64,000 nucleotides of DNA from JAPKYZ01 sp033763835 (GCA_033763835.1 JANRJS010000037.1:62001-126000), one strand, 5' to 3'. Counted from the stretch's first letter, positions 51,033-61,091 are shown. The notes: generated by a model from the letters alone, not told the origin. Program-made: numbers and translations.

Positions 51033-52943
51033 TCAAGGAACTTCCACCGCCCAAGCCGCCACTTTCCAGCGATCCCGATCCTTGGCCCACAACAGAAGCA
51101 GCGCCGGAGAGTCTTCGCCCTCATAATTCAAGCGGCTTGCCGACAAATAGTACGCGCCATAGGTCGCCTCAATGGGTTTCAAACCTCCGGGAGGTTCGGC
51201 GTCCCGCCTGGTTTGACAAACGAAAGAAGCGGCCATCTCCGCCGGGACGCCCATGATCGAAAACGCACTCGACTGCGGGTGCGTCACAGGACGCAACAAG
51301 GCGTTGACAGGATCTACGGCGGACATCATGCCGGCCAAATCCGTGCCCTTAGCCACGCGTTCGATCGATTTACTCAGCCCGGATCGAATGCGCGCCGCCG
51401 CGCTCATCTTCCGTTCCGCCGCGGAAGGCGCGTCCAGACAAGCGTAGGACTGCGCCGAGGCGAACCCCGCCGCGCGCGCCGTATCGCGATCGATCGCCCA
51501 AGCGCGGTAAAACTCATCGATGCTCCGAACCGCTTGCGGATCGCCTTCCATGGCCGTCGCCTCCGCTTCGGCGGGCGAGGCGACGGCGGACTTCTTCGGA
51601 ACGATACCCGCACCTCCGGCATCTTCGATCCGCACGGCGATCATCTTCCAAAAACCGTTCTCCTGTCCCCAAAGCGTCGAAATCACGCTATGCCGGGCGT
51701 CTCCGTTCTTCGCCTGGAAAGCCGCCGCGTAATACCGTCCGCCCCCTCCGCCTTTTTCGCCCTCGGCCACCGCCGCGCATTCGAGTTCGGCGGCCGTTTC
51801 CGGCGGCACGCTCACCAATTTGAATTCGGCGGGGTAGGCGTTTTTCGCTTCCTTCAGATCGGGCGACCATCCCGCCGGAGCTTGGAACACTTCCTCGACG
51901 CCGCGGGGCGCGCCTACCTTTTCGCCGAAATTCCTCAACGCCATCGCCGTGCGTAAGCGGACCATGCCCGGAGCCATCGGCTTGCGGTTGCGATCGGCGA
52001 TCCGTTCGAGACAGGCGTAGCTGCGGCGCGAAAAATACGCCGCCGACAAGTTGGGTTGCCGGTCGATCACCCACGACTTCAGGAAATCGTGGACGCTGGC
52101 GTCGATGCCGCGGTCGGCCTTCAGCGCGGGATTCAACGGGATATTTCCGATCCCTTCGGCGCGTTCTTCTTTCGCCTTGCCGCCCGAGCCAAGCAGCCCG
52201 AATACCTCGCGCCACCAGCCGTTCAATCCGGTCCATCGATTCTCGTGCCGCTGCAAATTGTTCCCCGCGCGCACGTCGGAATTCGCGGCGGTCAAGTGGC
52301 CGTTAAACAAGCCCCGCGGAAAACTCGACGACCGGTAATCGACGTCGATGTCGGCCATTCTGTGGTCGCGCGAAATCGAAAACTGAATCGACGGCGGACC
52401 GTTCCTTAGCCGGTAGCAAATCGGAAATCCCTTGTGATAGATCGTATTGTCGCGGCTGCGGGCGAACTCCCGGCACTCGTCCAGTTTGGCCGCCGCGCCT
52501 GGCTTCAGGTAAACGTACAGGCGGAACTGGCGGTCGCCGCCCAGACCCCGCACCTCTCCCATCACTTCGTCCACGGCTTCGATCAAATCGATGGCCGATC
52601 CCAGGCTGGTTCCGTCGCCCGCCGTTAACTTCGCCTCCAGCAGGGCGTGCGTCACGGCGTCGAACGTCGTGCGAATCGAGAGGCGCGCGCCGTCGTAGCC
52701 GGCCTCCGGCTTCACCTGGCTTTTCGTCGTTTCGTTATAGCGCCGGACGAAATCGTCCACCAGCCGCTTTTGCTTCGGACGAAGGACCGCATAGGATTGG
52801 CCAAGGTTCTCCGGTTCGGCCGCCCGTACCGGTACGGGCGCTTTTTTCGGCGGTGCGGAAGATTGCGCGAACCCGCGCCGGGGCGCTAGCGCGATTCCTA
52901 GAAAAAGTAGGGTAAGAGACGCGAAAATCCGGGCCGCGAGCAT
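51033..52943 (-). CDS. Secreted protein with two homologous internal segments
   Basis: 636-residue exported protein with signal peptide MLAARIFASLTLLFLGIALA. Two regions are internal repeats: SVHDFLKSWVIDRQPNLSAA then YFSRRSYACLER in the middle, and SIDEFYRAWAIDRDTARAAG then FASAQSYACLD later. Each is followed by a related tail with ALRNFG or LSKSIERVAKG and a strand set ending in TLWGQENGFWKMIAVRIED or LLLLWAKDRDRWKVAAWAVE. The N-terminal third is unrelated. No family recognised. ATG at 52943 begins the signal peptide; the frame is open upstream over the FadL promoter region. Confidence 0.65.
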   Translation of the reverse strand: MLAARIFASLTLLFLGIALAPRRGFAQSSAPPKKAPVPVRAAEPENLGQSYAVLRPKQKRLVDDFVRRYNETTKSQVKPEAGYDGARLSIRTTFDAVTHALLEAKLTAGDGTSLGSAIDLIEAVDEVMGEVRGLGGDRQFRLYVYLKPGAAAKLDECREFARSRDNTIYHKGFPICYRLRNGPPSIQFSISRDHRMADIDVDYRSSSFPRGLFNGHLTAANSDVRAGNNLQRHENRWTGLNGWWREVFGLLGSGGKAKEERAEGIGNIPLNPALKADRGIDASVHDFLKSWVIDRQPNLSAAYFSRRSYACLERIADRNRKPMAPGMVRLRTAMALRNFGEKVGAPRGVEEVFQAPAGWSPDLKEAKNAYPAEFKLVSVPPETAAELECAAVAEGEKGGGGGRYYAAAFQAKNGDARHSVISTLWGQENGFWKMIAVRIEDAGGAGIVPKKSAVASPAEAEATAMEGDPQAVRSIDEFYRAWAIDRDTARAAGFASAQSYACLDAPSAAERKMSAAARIRSGLSKSIERVAKGTDLAGMMSAVDPVNALLRPVTHPQSSAFSIMGVPAEMAASFVCQTRRDAEPPGGLKPIEATYGAYYLSASRLNYEGEDSPALLLLWAKDRDRWKVAAWAVEVP

Positions 52944-53070
52944 TCGTTCGAGTTTCCTTTGCGAAAATTCGCGCCCAGTCTCAAGGCGCGCCGGTATCTC
53001 TAAGGGTATCGCTGTCCGGTGAAACGAAGAAGGCGCATCGGCTCTCGTTCCGCTATACTTCCGGTACTCG

Positions 53071-54333
53071 ATGCATCGCGGGACCGCCTTTCCCACGCGC
53101 GCGGGACTCGTTGTCGCGTTATCGAGTTCTGCGTTGTTCGCCACCGACGGCTATTTCTCGAACGGATATGGCACGCAGTGCCGGGGCCTTGCCGGCGCTT
53201 GCACCGCGCTTTCGCTCGATTCGCTGGCCACCGCGTCCAATCCCGCCGGAATGCTGCGCGCGGGACGAAGATTCGACCTCGGGATCGACTTCTTCGCTCC
53301 CCGCCGGGACTTCACGGTGAATGGCGCGCCTAGCGGTTTGCCGGGAACGTTCGGGCTTGCGCCGGGGACGGTGAAAAGCGATTCGCCTCTGTTCCTCCTC
53401 CCCTCTTTCGGCGCGAACTTTCTGCGGGGTACCGAGACGAGTTTCGGCATCGGCGTTTACGTAAACGGCGGCTTGAACACCAATTACCCTGCGCCGGTGT
53501 TTGGAAAGGCGCCCACGGGCGTCGACGCGCGGCAGATTTTCATTACGCCGACCTTAGCGCGCCGGTTCGCGCGCAAACATACTTTCGGAATCGCGCCCAT
53601 CCTCGCCTACCAGCAATTCAAGGCGTACGGTCTGGGCGCGTTCGCCGCTTTCTCCTCGAACCCCGCCAACTTGAGCGATAACGATCGCGCGAGCGCCCTT
53701 GGCGCCGGTGTTCGATTCGGCTATCAAGGCGAACTCGCGAATTGGCTCACCGTCGGCGCGGCTTACCGGTCGCGAACCAAGATGGGCAAGTTCGACAAGT
53801 ACTCGGGACTGTTCGCCGAACAGGGCGGCTTCGATATTCCCTCCGCTTACAACTTTGGGATTGCGATTAAACCTACGCCGCAACTGACATTAACCTCGGA
53901 CATCCAACGCACGCACTACTCGCAGGTGGCGAGCGTCGGCAATCCGCTATTGCCCAATCTGACCGGCGCCAGACTGGGGGACGACAGCGGCCCCGGTTTC
54001 GGTTGGCGCGACCTCACCGTCGGGAGATTCGGCGTTCAAGTAGACGCTTCGCGCAACTGGACTTGGCGGGGCGGCATCTCCGTCAGCGGGCAAACGGTCC
54101 CCGAATCGGAAGTCTTGTTCAACATCGTCGCCCCCGCCGTGCTGCGGTCCCATGCGGCATTCGGATTGACGCGGCGAATGGGATCCCGCGCGTTCCATCT
54201 GGCCGTCGTTCGCGCCTTCTCCGCCTCCGTCACCGGGGCGAATCCGCTCGAAGTTCCCGGCCGCCAGAACATTGGGCTTCGCATGGATCAATGGGAAGTG
54301 GAAATCGGATTCACGTTCGGGGCGAGGCGTTAA
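53071..54333 (+). CDS. FadL/OmpP1-like outer-membrane porin
   Basis: 420-residue outer-membrane barrel protein. After a signal peptide (GLVVALSSSALFATDGYFSN) comes the FadL-type hatch: GYGTQCRGLAGACTALSLDS, ATASNPAGMLRAGRRFDLG. Barrel strands include SFGIGVYVNGGLNTNYPAPV, TFGIAPILAYQQFKAYGLGA, WLTVGAAYRSRTKMGKFDKY, and the C-terminus VEIGFTFGARR ends near an aromatic strand. The family moves long-chain fatty acids or other hydrophobic compounds. It precedes the kinase gene by 17 bases, so both may be one unit. Confidence 0.85.
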   Translation: MHRGTAFPTRAGLVVALSSSALFATDGYFSNGYGTQCRGLAGACTALSLDSLATASNPAGMLRAGRRFDLGIDFFAPRRDFTVNGAPSGLPGTFGLAPGTVKSDSPLFLLPSFGANFLRGTETSFGIGVYVNGGLNTNYPAPVFGKAPTGVDARQIFITPTLARRFARKHTFGIAPILAYQQFKAYGLGAFAAFSSNPANLSDNDRASALGAGVRFGYQGELANWLTVGAAYRSRTKMGKFDKYSGLFAEQGGFDIPSAYNFGIAIKPTPQLTLTSDIQRTHYSQVASVGNPLLPNLTGARLGDDSGPGFGWRDLTVGRFGVQVDASRNWTWRGGISVSGQTVPESEVLFNIVAPAVLRSHAAFGLTRRMGSRAFHLAVVRAFSASVTGANPLEVPGRQNIGLRMDQWEVEIGFTFGARR

Positions 54334-54350
54334 GGGACGATAGTTAACAC

Positions 54351-57300
54351 ATGTTGCCCGCCCGCCACGCGAGCTTCCTTGCCTGCGATATGCCTCGCGA
54401 TTTGGCCGCGGCGTTCCTCGCCGGGATGTACTCCGCCACGCCGGATTCCCGCCAGGAAGTGGAAACTCAACTCGGCCGGGTGCGGCTACCGGAGCTTGTC
54501 CCGGTGCCTCCCGAAACCGATCTCGAAGCTCTGGCGCAGGCGCTCGTCCGGCAGGCTCGCGGAGAATCGGGCTCGCCTCCCGCGGGCGAACGCGCCGACG
54601 TGGAGATGCGAAAGCTCGAGGCAAAACTTCGCTGGATCGCGCGAACCTCCTCCGAGGTGAGCGTGGCCGGCCTACCCCCGCCGCTGGCCGCCGAGGTTCT
54701 CCGCAGCGACTGTCTGGCGCGCGCCGTCTTCGATGCGCCCGCCGCTTTCGCCGATTTGCAGGCGCGCTATCCCGACCTCGTCCCGTTCATCGATTTCCCC
54801 TCGGTTGCGGCGGCGGCTCAACAACTGGGGCATGCGGCGGCCCCCATCGATTCCGTGCGCTTCGAGATCGTGCGCAAAATCGGCGCGGGCGGCATGGGCC
54901 AAGTCTACGAAGCGATCGACCGAGAGCAAGGGATGACGGTGGCGCTCAAAACCATGACGCGCACTCGCGCCGTCGACTTGTTCCGTTTCAAACAGGAGTT
55001 TCGCGCCCTCTCGGGCATCGTCCATCCCAACTTAGTCCGGCTCTTCGAACTGGTTTCCGACGGCCGCCAGTGGCTCTACACCATGGAGTTGATCGACGGA
55101 ATCGATTTCCGGCGCTGGGTGCGGCACGTTCCGCGCGGCCTCGCGGCCTCCGCGACTTCGGAATCCGCCGCCACCGTCACTTTGATCGCGAGCGAAGCGC
55201 CGCTCTCGGACAGTTCCACGCCCATCCCCGACACCGCGTATCGCGCGGATTTCGTGCGCTTGCGGGACGCGCTTCGCCAGTTGGCGGCCGGCGTCCATGC
55301 GGTGCACCTGCACGGCAAGTTGCATCGCGACCTGAAACCGTCGAACGTTCTGGTGCAACCCGACGGGCGCGTGGTCGTCCTCGATTTCGGACTGGTGAAG
55401 GATATTGCCGACGCATTCGCTCCCGCCGCGCCGGGACTGGTCCGCAAGCAGATCGCCGGATCGGCTCTCTACATGTCGCCGGAGCAGGCTTCCGGAAAGA
55501 GCGAAGGGCTTACGCCCGCCAGCGACTGGTACTCCGTCGGCGTGATGTTGTTCGAAGCGCTCACTGGCACGTTCCCATTCGCCGGCCGCGACGCGATGGA
55601 CCGCAAGCGGCGCGAAAGCGCTCCCCGCCCCGAAACGCTCGCGCCGGAAACGCCGCCCGATCTGGCGAACTTATGCGCGCGCTTGCTCGATCGCGATCCG
55701 GCGAAACGCCCCACCGGCGCCGCGTTACTCGAAGAGTTGAAGACCGGGGCCGAAGCGCCCGAGGAGATCGCCGGGTCTGGGCCGTTCGTGGGCCGCGAAG
55801 CGCAACTGGCAAAACTCGGCGAAGCGTTGACCGCGCTGCGGCTCGGCCGTTCCAGCGTGGTGCACGTGTACGGCTCGTCGGGCGCCGGCAAAAGCGTCCT
55901 GGTGCAGACGTTCTTGCGGACCGTACGTTCTTTCGACCGCACGCTGATTCTGCCGGCCCGCTGCTACGAACAAGAGTCGGTGCCCTACAAAGCGCTGGAC
56001 AGCTTGATCGACGCGATCACCGTGTTTCTGCTGAGCCTGCGGGCGGGCGAAGCGGCGAGTCTGCTGCCCGATTCGATCGGCGCGTTAGCCGCCGTGTTTC
56101 CCGTTCTCTCGCGCGTCCCCGCCGCACAGCAAGCCCCGCGCCCCTCCGCCGCCGACCCTTTGGAGTTACGCCGCGCCGCATTCTCCGCGTTGCGCGATTT
56201 ACTCGGCAAGATTGGCGCGCGCCGCCTGTTGATCGTCCATATCGACGACCTGCAGTGGGGCGACTCCGATAGCGCCGGCGTACTCGCCGAGTTGCTCGCC
56301 TCGCCCGGGCCGCGCCTGCTGCTGCTTGCCTCCTATCGCGCCGAGCATCGGGACACCGCGCCGTGCGTTCGCGCGCTGCCGCGGCCTGGCGCGCCGAATG
56401 CGATTCGCGTGGACGAGGTGGAGGTCGCCCCTCTCGACCCAAACGAATCGACGCGCTTGGCGGCGGAACTTCTCGGCCCAGACCGCGCGGGCGACGCCCA
56501 ACGCATCGCCGCCGAGTCGGGCGGCCTGCCGTTCTTCATCTTCGAACTCGCGCGCCACTCCCCCGGCGGATCCGCGTCCGGAACCTTAGACGACGCCTTG
56601 TGGGCGCGGGTGGCAAAGCTGCCGGACGACGCGCGGAAGCTGCTTGAGGCGATCGCCGTCGCGGGCCGTCCGCTGGCTTTGCGGCACGTCTATCGCGCCG
56701 CGGCGGTGCCCCCGGCGGGATTGCCGGGGGTCGAGATTCTGCGCGCCGGATCGCTGGTGCGCCGCTCCGGCCCCGGGCTCGATGGCGTCGTCGAGGCGTT
56801 TCACGACCGGGTTCGGGAAACGGTAGCGGCGCGCGTCGGCGAAGAGGACCGCCGCCGTTATCATCTGGAACTGGCGCAGTCCTTCGAATCCGAAGGCGAA
56901 GCCGATCCCGAAATCGTCGCGATTCATTATCGCGGGGCGGGCGAAGCGGGCCAAGCCGCCGCCTATCTCGAGCGCGCGGCCGCACAAGCCGATGCGGCGC
57001 TGGCTTTCGACCGGGCGGCGCGCCTTTATCGCGAGGCGATCGATCTGGCGCGGCCCCAAGGTGCGGACGAACGCCGCTTGCGGAAATCGCTCGCCGAAGC
57101 GTTGGCGAAAGCGGGCCGCGGCGCGGAAGCGGCGCGCGAGTACCGCCGCGCGGCGGAGGTAGCGGCGGACGAAGAATCGTTCCGTTTGCGGGAACGCGCG
57201 GCCTATCAGTTCTGCGTCAGTGGATTGATCGACGAAGGGCGGCAGACGTTCGGCGGAGTGCTGCGGCATCTGGGCCTGCGCCTGCCATCGTCGCGCCGCG

Positions 57301-58499
57301 CCGCTCTCTTCGGCTTACTGCGGCGCCGTTTATGGCTCACGATTCGCGGATTGCGTTTTCGCCGCCGCGCCGAAAGCGATGTGCCGCGCGGAGACCTGGA
57401 CCGGATCGACTTACTCTGGTCCGTCACCGGCGGACTCACGATGATCGATCCGATTCCCGGAGCGGAGTGTCAGGCCCAGCACCTGCTGCTTTCGTTACGC
57501 GCCGGTGAGCCGAAGCGTCTGTTGCGAGCGATGGCCTGGGAAGCCACGCACGTATCGATGATCGGCCGAAGTCAACGCGACCGGGCGGCGCATCTGCTCT
57601 CGGAGGCGGAAAAGCTCGCCGCCGAATTCGACGATCCGTATTCTCGCGGGTTGCTCGCCCTTTCCGGCTGCGTCGCCGCCTATTTCCTCGCCGAACCCGC
57701 CCGGTGCCTTGAGTTGGGCGACCGCGGCGCGGCGATCTTCCGGGACGAATGCGCGGGCGCGGCCTGGGAACTCGATCAATGCCAGGCTTTCGGTTATTGG
57801 GCTTGCTACTACCAAGGCGGCCTAACGGAACTTGGCCGGCGGCACGACGCGCTTCTGCGCACGGCGCGCGAACGCGGCGCGAGGTTGGCGGAGTCGCAAC
57901 TGACTACCTTCGCCGGACCCTTCGTTTGGCTCGCCCGCGACGATCCGCGCGCCGCCTGGGACGCCGTAGCGCGGGTGAGCGAATACTGGGCGCAAGTGGA
58001 GTATCAGGTGTATCACTTCACGCTTCTAACGGCGCGCAGCCAGATTCTCCTGTACGAAGGCCGCGCCGCCGAAGCGCTCGAAATGGTGGACCGCGAGTGG
58101 GAATCGGTCAAAAGGGCGCTGCTTCTCCACGTCGAGCTAGTCGCCATCTACATGCACTTCTTGCGCGCCCGGTGCGCGCTCGCGGCGGGTAACTTCGAGC
58201 GAGCCGAACGGGACAGGCGATCGCTAGCCCGGATCGGCACGGAGTTCGCCGAAGCGTGCGCGGCTCAGATCGAAGCGGCGCTGGCTTGGCGCGATGGACT
58301 CGGAGACGCCGCGAATCTCAAGCTCTCCCGCGCCGTCGAACTCTTCGAAAGAACCGGCTTTGGGCTGTTCGCGCGCACTGCCGCCTACCGCCGCGCCCAA
58401 CTCGCGGGCGACGCAACGCTCGAACTGGACTGGATGCGTTCGCAGGGAATCGTCGACCCGGAACGGTTGGCGTCGGTCAACGCGCCCGGTCTGGCTTGA
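54351..58499 (+). CDS. Serine/threonine kinase-ATPase-TPR regulatory protein
   Basis: 1382-residue multidomain protein. Residues 1-170 have no recognised fold. The kinase domain runs about 175-465: GAGGMGQVYEAID (178-190), VALKTM with the ATP-binding lysine, HRDLKPSNVL at 325, DFGLVKD at 344 and GSALYMSPEQASG; an insert of about 40 residues separates the N-lobe from the catalytic loop. An AAA/STAND-like ATPase follows, with Walker A GSSGAGKSVLV at about 507 and Walker B LLIVHIDDLQWGD at about 626. The rest (about 850-1382) is helical TPR-like. This is the PknK-like layout for stress signalling. No transmembrane segment is seen. Confidence 0.88.
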   Translation: MLPARHASFLACDMPRDLAAAFLAGMYSATPDSRQEVETQLGRVRLPELVPVPPETDLEALAQALVRQARGESGSPPAGERADVEMRKLEAKLRWIARTSSEVSVAGLPPPLAAEVLRSDCLARAVFDAPAAFADLQARYPDLVPFIDFPSVAAAAQQLGHAAAPIDSVRFEIVRKIGAGGMGQVYEAIDREQGMTVALKTMTRTRAVDLFRFKQEFRALSGIVHPNLVRLFELVSDGRQWLYTMELIDGIDFRRWVRHVPRGLAASATSESAATVTLIASEAPLSDSSTPIPDTAYRADFVRLRDALRQLAAGVHAVHLHGKLHRDLKPSNVLVQPDGRVVVLDFGLVKDIADAFAPAAPGLVRKQIAGSALYMSPEQASGKSEGLTPASDWYSVGVMLFEALTGTFPFAGRDAMDRKRRESAPRPETLAPETPPDLANLCARLLDRDPAKRPTGAALLEELKTGAEAPEEIAGSGPFVGREAQLAKLGEALTALRLGRSSVVHVYGSSGAGKSVLVQTFLRTVRSFDRTLILPARCYEQESVPYKALDSLIDAITVFLLSLRAGEAASLLPDSIGALAAVFPVLSRVPAAQQAPRPSAADPLELRRAAFSALRDLLGKIGARRLLIVHIDDLQWGDSDSAGVLAELLASPGPRLLLLASYRAEHRDTAPCVRALPRPGAPNAIRVDEVEVAPLDPNESTRLAAELLGPDRAGDAQRIAAESGGLPFFIFELARHSPGGSASGTLDDALWARVAKLPDDARKLLEAIAVAGRPLALRHVYRAAAVPPAGLPGVEILRAGSLVRRSGPGLDGVVEAFHDRVRETVAARVGEEDRRRYHLELAQSFESEGEADPEIVAIHYRGAGEAGQAAAYLERAAAQADAALAFDRAARLYREAIDLARPQGADERRLRKSLAEALAKAGRGAEAAREYRRAAEVAADEESFRLRERAAYQFCVSGLIDEGRQTFGGVLRHLGLRLPSSRRAALFGLLRRRLWLTIRGLRFRRRAESDVPRGDLDRIDLLWSVTGGLTMIDPIPGAECQAQHLLLSLRAGEPKRLLRAMAWEATHVSMIGRSQRDRAAHLLSEAEKLAAEFDDPYSRGLLALSGCVAAYFLAEPARCLELGDRGAAIFRDECAGAAWELDQCQAFGYWACYYQGGLTELGRRHDALLRTARERGARLAESQLTTFAGPFVWLARDDPRAAWDAVARVSEYWAQVEYQVYHFTLLTARSQILLYEGRAAEALEMVDREWESVKRALLLHVELVAIYMHFLRARCALAAGNFERAERDRRSLARIGTEFAEACAAQIEAALAWRDGLGDAANLKLSRAVELFERTGFGLFARTAAYRRAQLAGDATLELDWMRSQGIVDPERLASVNAPGLA

Positions 58500-59331
58500 C
58501 GCCCGAGTAAATGGCGTAGCCCCAAAGACCGGCGCGGATCGTGCGGTACTGGTAGTAGCTGGCGCGCACGTTCGCCGTCTGGCGTTCCGAGCGCCAACCC
58601 ATCGCCGTCGCAAACCCCGAAAACGGCAGCGCAATCAAGCTCGCTTTGTAGAGCCGCCGCGACGAGCGCATCACGTGCGGAGTAATGTTTTCGGACGTAA
58701 CGCCGTCGAATCCGATTTCGGACATCCAATCGCGAAACTCGCCGTAACCCGCCAAGTGAGGAATCGCCCAACCGTCCAGCCAAATCTGCATCTCGCGAGC
58801 GGCATGGGCGTCCAGCCCGGTTAGAAACTGCACGAAGTCGCCCACCACGATCCGCCCGCCCGGCCTGAGCACGCGATACGCCTCCGCGAGAAACGCTTTC
58901 TTGTCGTCGGAATGGCACACGCTTTCGAGCGCCCAGACGACGTCGAACGACTCGGCGTCGAAGCCGGTACCGCAGTAGTTTCGCTTCTCGAAATCGACTA
59001 AGTGCGCAAGGCCGCGGGCGCGGCATTCGGCCCGCGCGACTTCGAGATGCAAAGGCTGTATGTTGATTCCCGTTACCCGCGCTCCGGTCCGGCTCGCGAT
59101 GAAAAACGAACTTCCGCCCACGCCGCAACCCGCGTCGAGCGTTCGATCCGTCGGGCCGATCTTCGTTCGCCGCAGCATCTGGCGATTCATATTCTCCACC
59201 GCCGAACGGTGATCGGTGTGTTCGGCGTCGAAGTAGCCGAAATGAATACACAAGTTGCGGTGTGAGCGCCACACCACGCGATAGTCCACGTGGCATTCGT
59301 TGTAGTAACGCTCGACCGCTTCGACGCTCAT
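58477..59331 (-). CDS. SAM-dependent methyltransferase (sterol/tocopherol methyltransferase-like)
   Basis: 284-residue class I methyltransferase. The SAM motif is TLDAGCGVGGSSFFIA, with later ARVTGINIQPLHLEVARAEC, FDVVWALESVCHSDDKKAFL and LRPGGRIVVGDFV. The N-terminus VERYYNECHVDYRVVWRSHR and NLCIHFGYFDAEHTDHRSAV match the family that methylates isoprenoid, sterol or tocopherol-type compounds. A C-terminal segment of about 80 residues may bind the lipid acceptor. It follows the FAD protein gene by 3 bases, so a joint pathway on an isoprenoid is likely. Its 3' end overlaps the kinase gene by 23 bases. Confidence 0.8.
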   Translation of the reverse strand: MSVEAVERYYNECHVDYRVVWRSHRNLCIHFGYFDAEHTDHRSAVENMNRQMLRRTKIGPTDRTLDAGCGVGGSSFFIASRTGARVTGINIQPLHLEVARAECRARGLAHLVDFEKRNYCGTGFDAESFDVVWALESVCHSDDKKAFLAEAYRVLRPGGRIVVGDFVQFLTGLDAHAAREMQIWLDGWAIPHLAGYGEFRDWMSEIGFDGVTSENITPHVMRSSRRLYKASLIALPFSGFATAMGWRSERQTANVRASYYQYRTIRAGLWGYAIYSGVKPDRAR

Positions 59332-59334
59332 CGC

Positions 59335-60984
59335 CTAACTCGCCGCCGCCGCGCGGCTCTTCCCGCCGCCGGACAACTCCCAAATCAGAGCGTCCGCCTT
59401 CTTCGCGACTTCGAAAATCGCCGGCGATTCGTAGGGCCAAATCGCGCAGCGCTCGGCCTTCGACCCCTCCGCTTCGAGGATGCCGTTCACCGCCCGCCTG
59501 CCGTTCTCGTTCGCGCCCTCCATCGTCGCGAGCTGCGTGAAATTATTCACGTAGTCGGACGCGAGAAACAGATTCCGGACCCCCGTCGCCGCCTCCGGGC
59601 GCAACTTCAGCGAACCGACGACGTTAATCAGCAGCGGCTCGATATTCTCGTCGCGAGTTTCGCTCATCTTTCCAAAAACGATGTCGGGATCGAGATGCCA
59701 GCCGAGCAACTCCGCGTCCTCCAACTGCTTTTGCCCGCCCTCGTCCAAGTGAGCCTTAAGTTGCGCCCAACACTCGTTCTTAATCTCTTCGGCCGTGCAA
59801 TCTTCGGCGGGCTTGAACACCACTTTGTCCCCCGGCGTCTTCCAGTCGGAAACGTCGATCGACAAGATTCCCTTCACTTTGCCGTTCCCGTAACGGCTCA
59901 AATCGACGCCATTCCAGAACTGGTGTTGAGAGATCGAAGTCAGCGCCCAATTCGAATCGGCGTAGATCGTGTGGCCGTGGATCACCGGAACATCGGCGCT
60001 CAGGTAGAACTGAATGCCATTCATCCATTCGACCTTCAGTTGTCGGATCGTCGCTAACTTCGGATCCGCCGCGAGCAGATCCGGACTGAGCAGCGCCGCC
60101 ATCTTTTCCGCCGGGATCGCGGACACGAAATAATCGGCGGTCACGTCGCGCTTCGCCCCGCCCGAGGACACCGTCGCGGACACTACCTCCCGGCCGCTCA
60201 AGTTGAACGATTCGAGCGTCGTCCCCAAATGCATCCGAACGCCCTTAGCCTGCAAATAATCGGTCCAGGGCCGAATCCACTGATCGTTGGTCGGGCCGTT
60301 CAACACACGATCCACTTGGACGCCGGGAGTCATCATGTTGTAGAGCAATTGCAGAAGCATCGTGCCCACAGTGCGCGTACTCGACACTTTGGCCTGCATC
60401 GCGACTAACGACCGTGTGAGCCCCTGCGCGACGAACTTCTGATACGGCACACCGCGTTGTTCCGCTTCGACGAAGTCCCACCACGGGATCAGGTCGTATT
60501 CCTCGTCCAACCGCTCTTGACAGCTACACGCCAGCTTGAGTAACTGCCCCGCGAAAAACGCGACGTTATCGAGGCCCACTCCCAAGTGCGCCCCGAAAAT
60601 CGAGTGCATCGCCTCTTTCCACTCGTCGATCGTATCCGGGAAATTCACCGGAGCCATGAACGGCGGACCGTCCTCGCGATACAGCGCGAACTGCGTAGTC
60701 GGAACCAAATTATCGAGCACGCCGTTGGCGTTTCCCGGATACGGAATGCGGCTCATCGTGTCGGGGATGTGCTTGTAGAAGCCGGGGAAGAAGCGGAACC
60801 CATGCTCGCCCGGTAAGTCCAAGCGCCCATCGACGCCCGTTCCCGGAGCGCCCATGCTGCGCGCCTTGCCGCCCCACAACGCCGGCTTGACATCGTAAAT
60901 CTCAACCTCGAAACCGCGTTCGATCGACTCGTGCGCCGCGGTCAACCCGCCGACGCCGCCGCCGAAAATCGCCACTTTTGGCAT
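59335..60984 (-). CDS. FAD-dependent oxidoreductase (hydroxysqualene dehydroxylase/phytoene desaturase-like)
   Basis: 549-residue flavoprotein. The N-terminal Rossmann motif VAIFGGGVGGLTAAHESIER and the LPGEHGFRFFPGFYKHIPDT segment match the hydroxysqualene dehydroxylase/phytoene desaturase superfamily. Mid-protein VSAIPAEKMAALLS and the C-terminal GVRNLFLASDYVNNFTQLAT with MEGANENGRRAVNGILEAEG complete the flavin site. Substrate likely a C30-C40 isoprenoid; no squalene or phytoene synthase is in the window. ATG at 60984 is preceded by GGGAGAAAG. Divergent from receptor 3 with a 136-base gap. Confidence 0.75.
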   Translation of the reverse strand: MPKVAIFGGGVGGLTAAHESIERGFEVEIYDVKPALWGGKARSMGAPGTGVDGRLDLPGEHGFRFFPGFYKHIPDTMSRIPYPGNANGVLDNLVPTTQFALYREDGPPFMAPVNFPDTIDEWKEAMHSIFGAHLGVGLDNVAFFAGQLLKLACSCQERLDEEYDLIPWWDFVEAEQRGVPYQKFVAQGLTRSLVAMQAKVSSTRTVGTMLLQLLYNMMTPGVQVDRVLNGPTNDQWIRPWTDYLQAKGVRMHLGTTLESFNLSGREVVSATVSSGGAKRDVTADYFVSAIPAEKMAALLSPDLLAADPKLATIRQLKVEWMNGIQFYLSADVPVIHGHTIYADSNWALTSISQHQFWNGVDLSRYGNGKVKGILSIDVSDWKTPGDKVVFKPAEDCTAEEIKNECWAQLKAHLDEGGQKQLEDAELLGWHLDPDIVFGKMSETRDENIEPLLINVVGSLKLRPEAATGVRNLFLASDYVNNFTQLATMEGANENGRRAVNGILEAEGSKAERCAIWPYESPAIFEVAKKADALIWELSGGGKSRAAAAS

Positions 60985-61064
60985 TCTTTCTCCCACCCTG
61001 CGTTCCAGGGACTTGCGCAAGACTAGCACAGCGCCGCCCTTTTTCGCCGGTCTTACACTTGTCC

Positions 61065-61091
61065 TTGGCTCCTCGCAATTTGGGATATACT
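61065..61091 (+). promoter_or_regulatory. Promoter candidate for receptor 3
   Basis: TATACT (61086-61091) is a good -10 box 30 bases before the ATG, and TTGGCT (61065-61070) is a usable -35 at 15 bases. If used, the leader is only about 23 bases. Confidence 0.4.
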
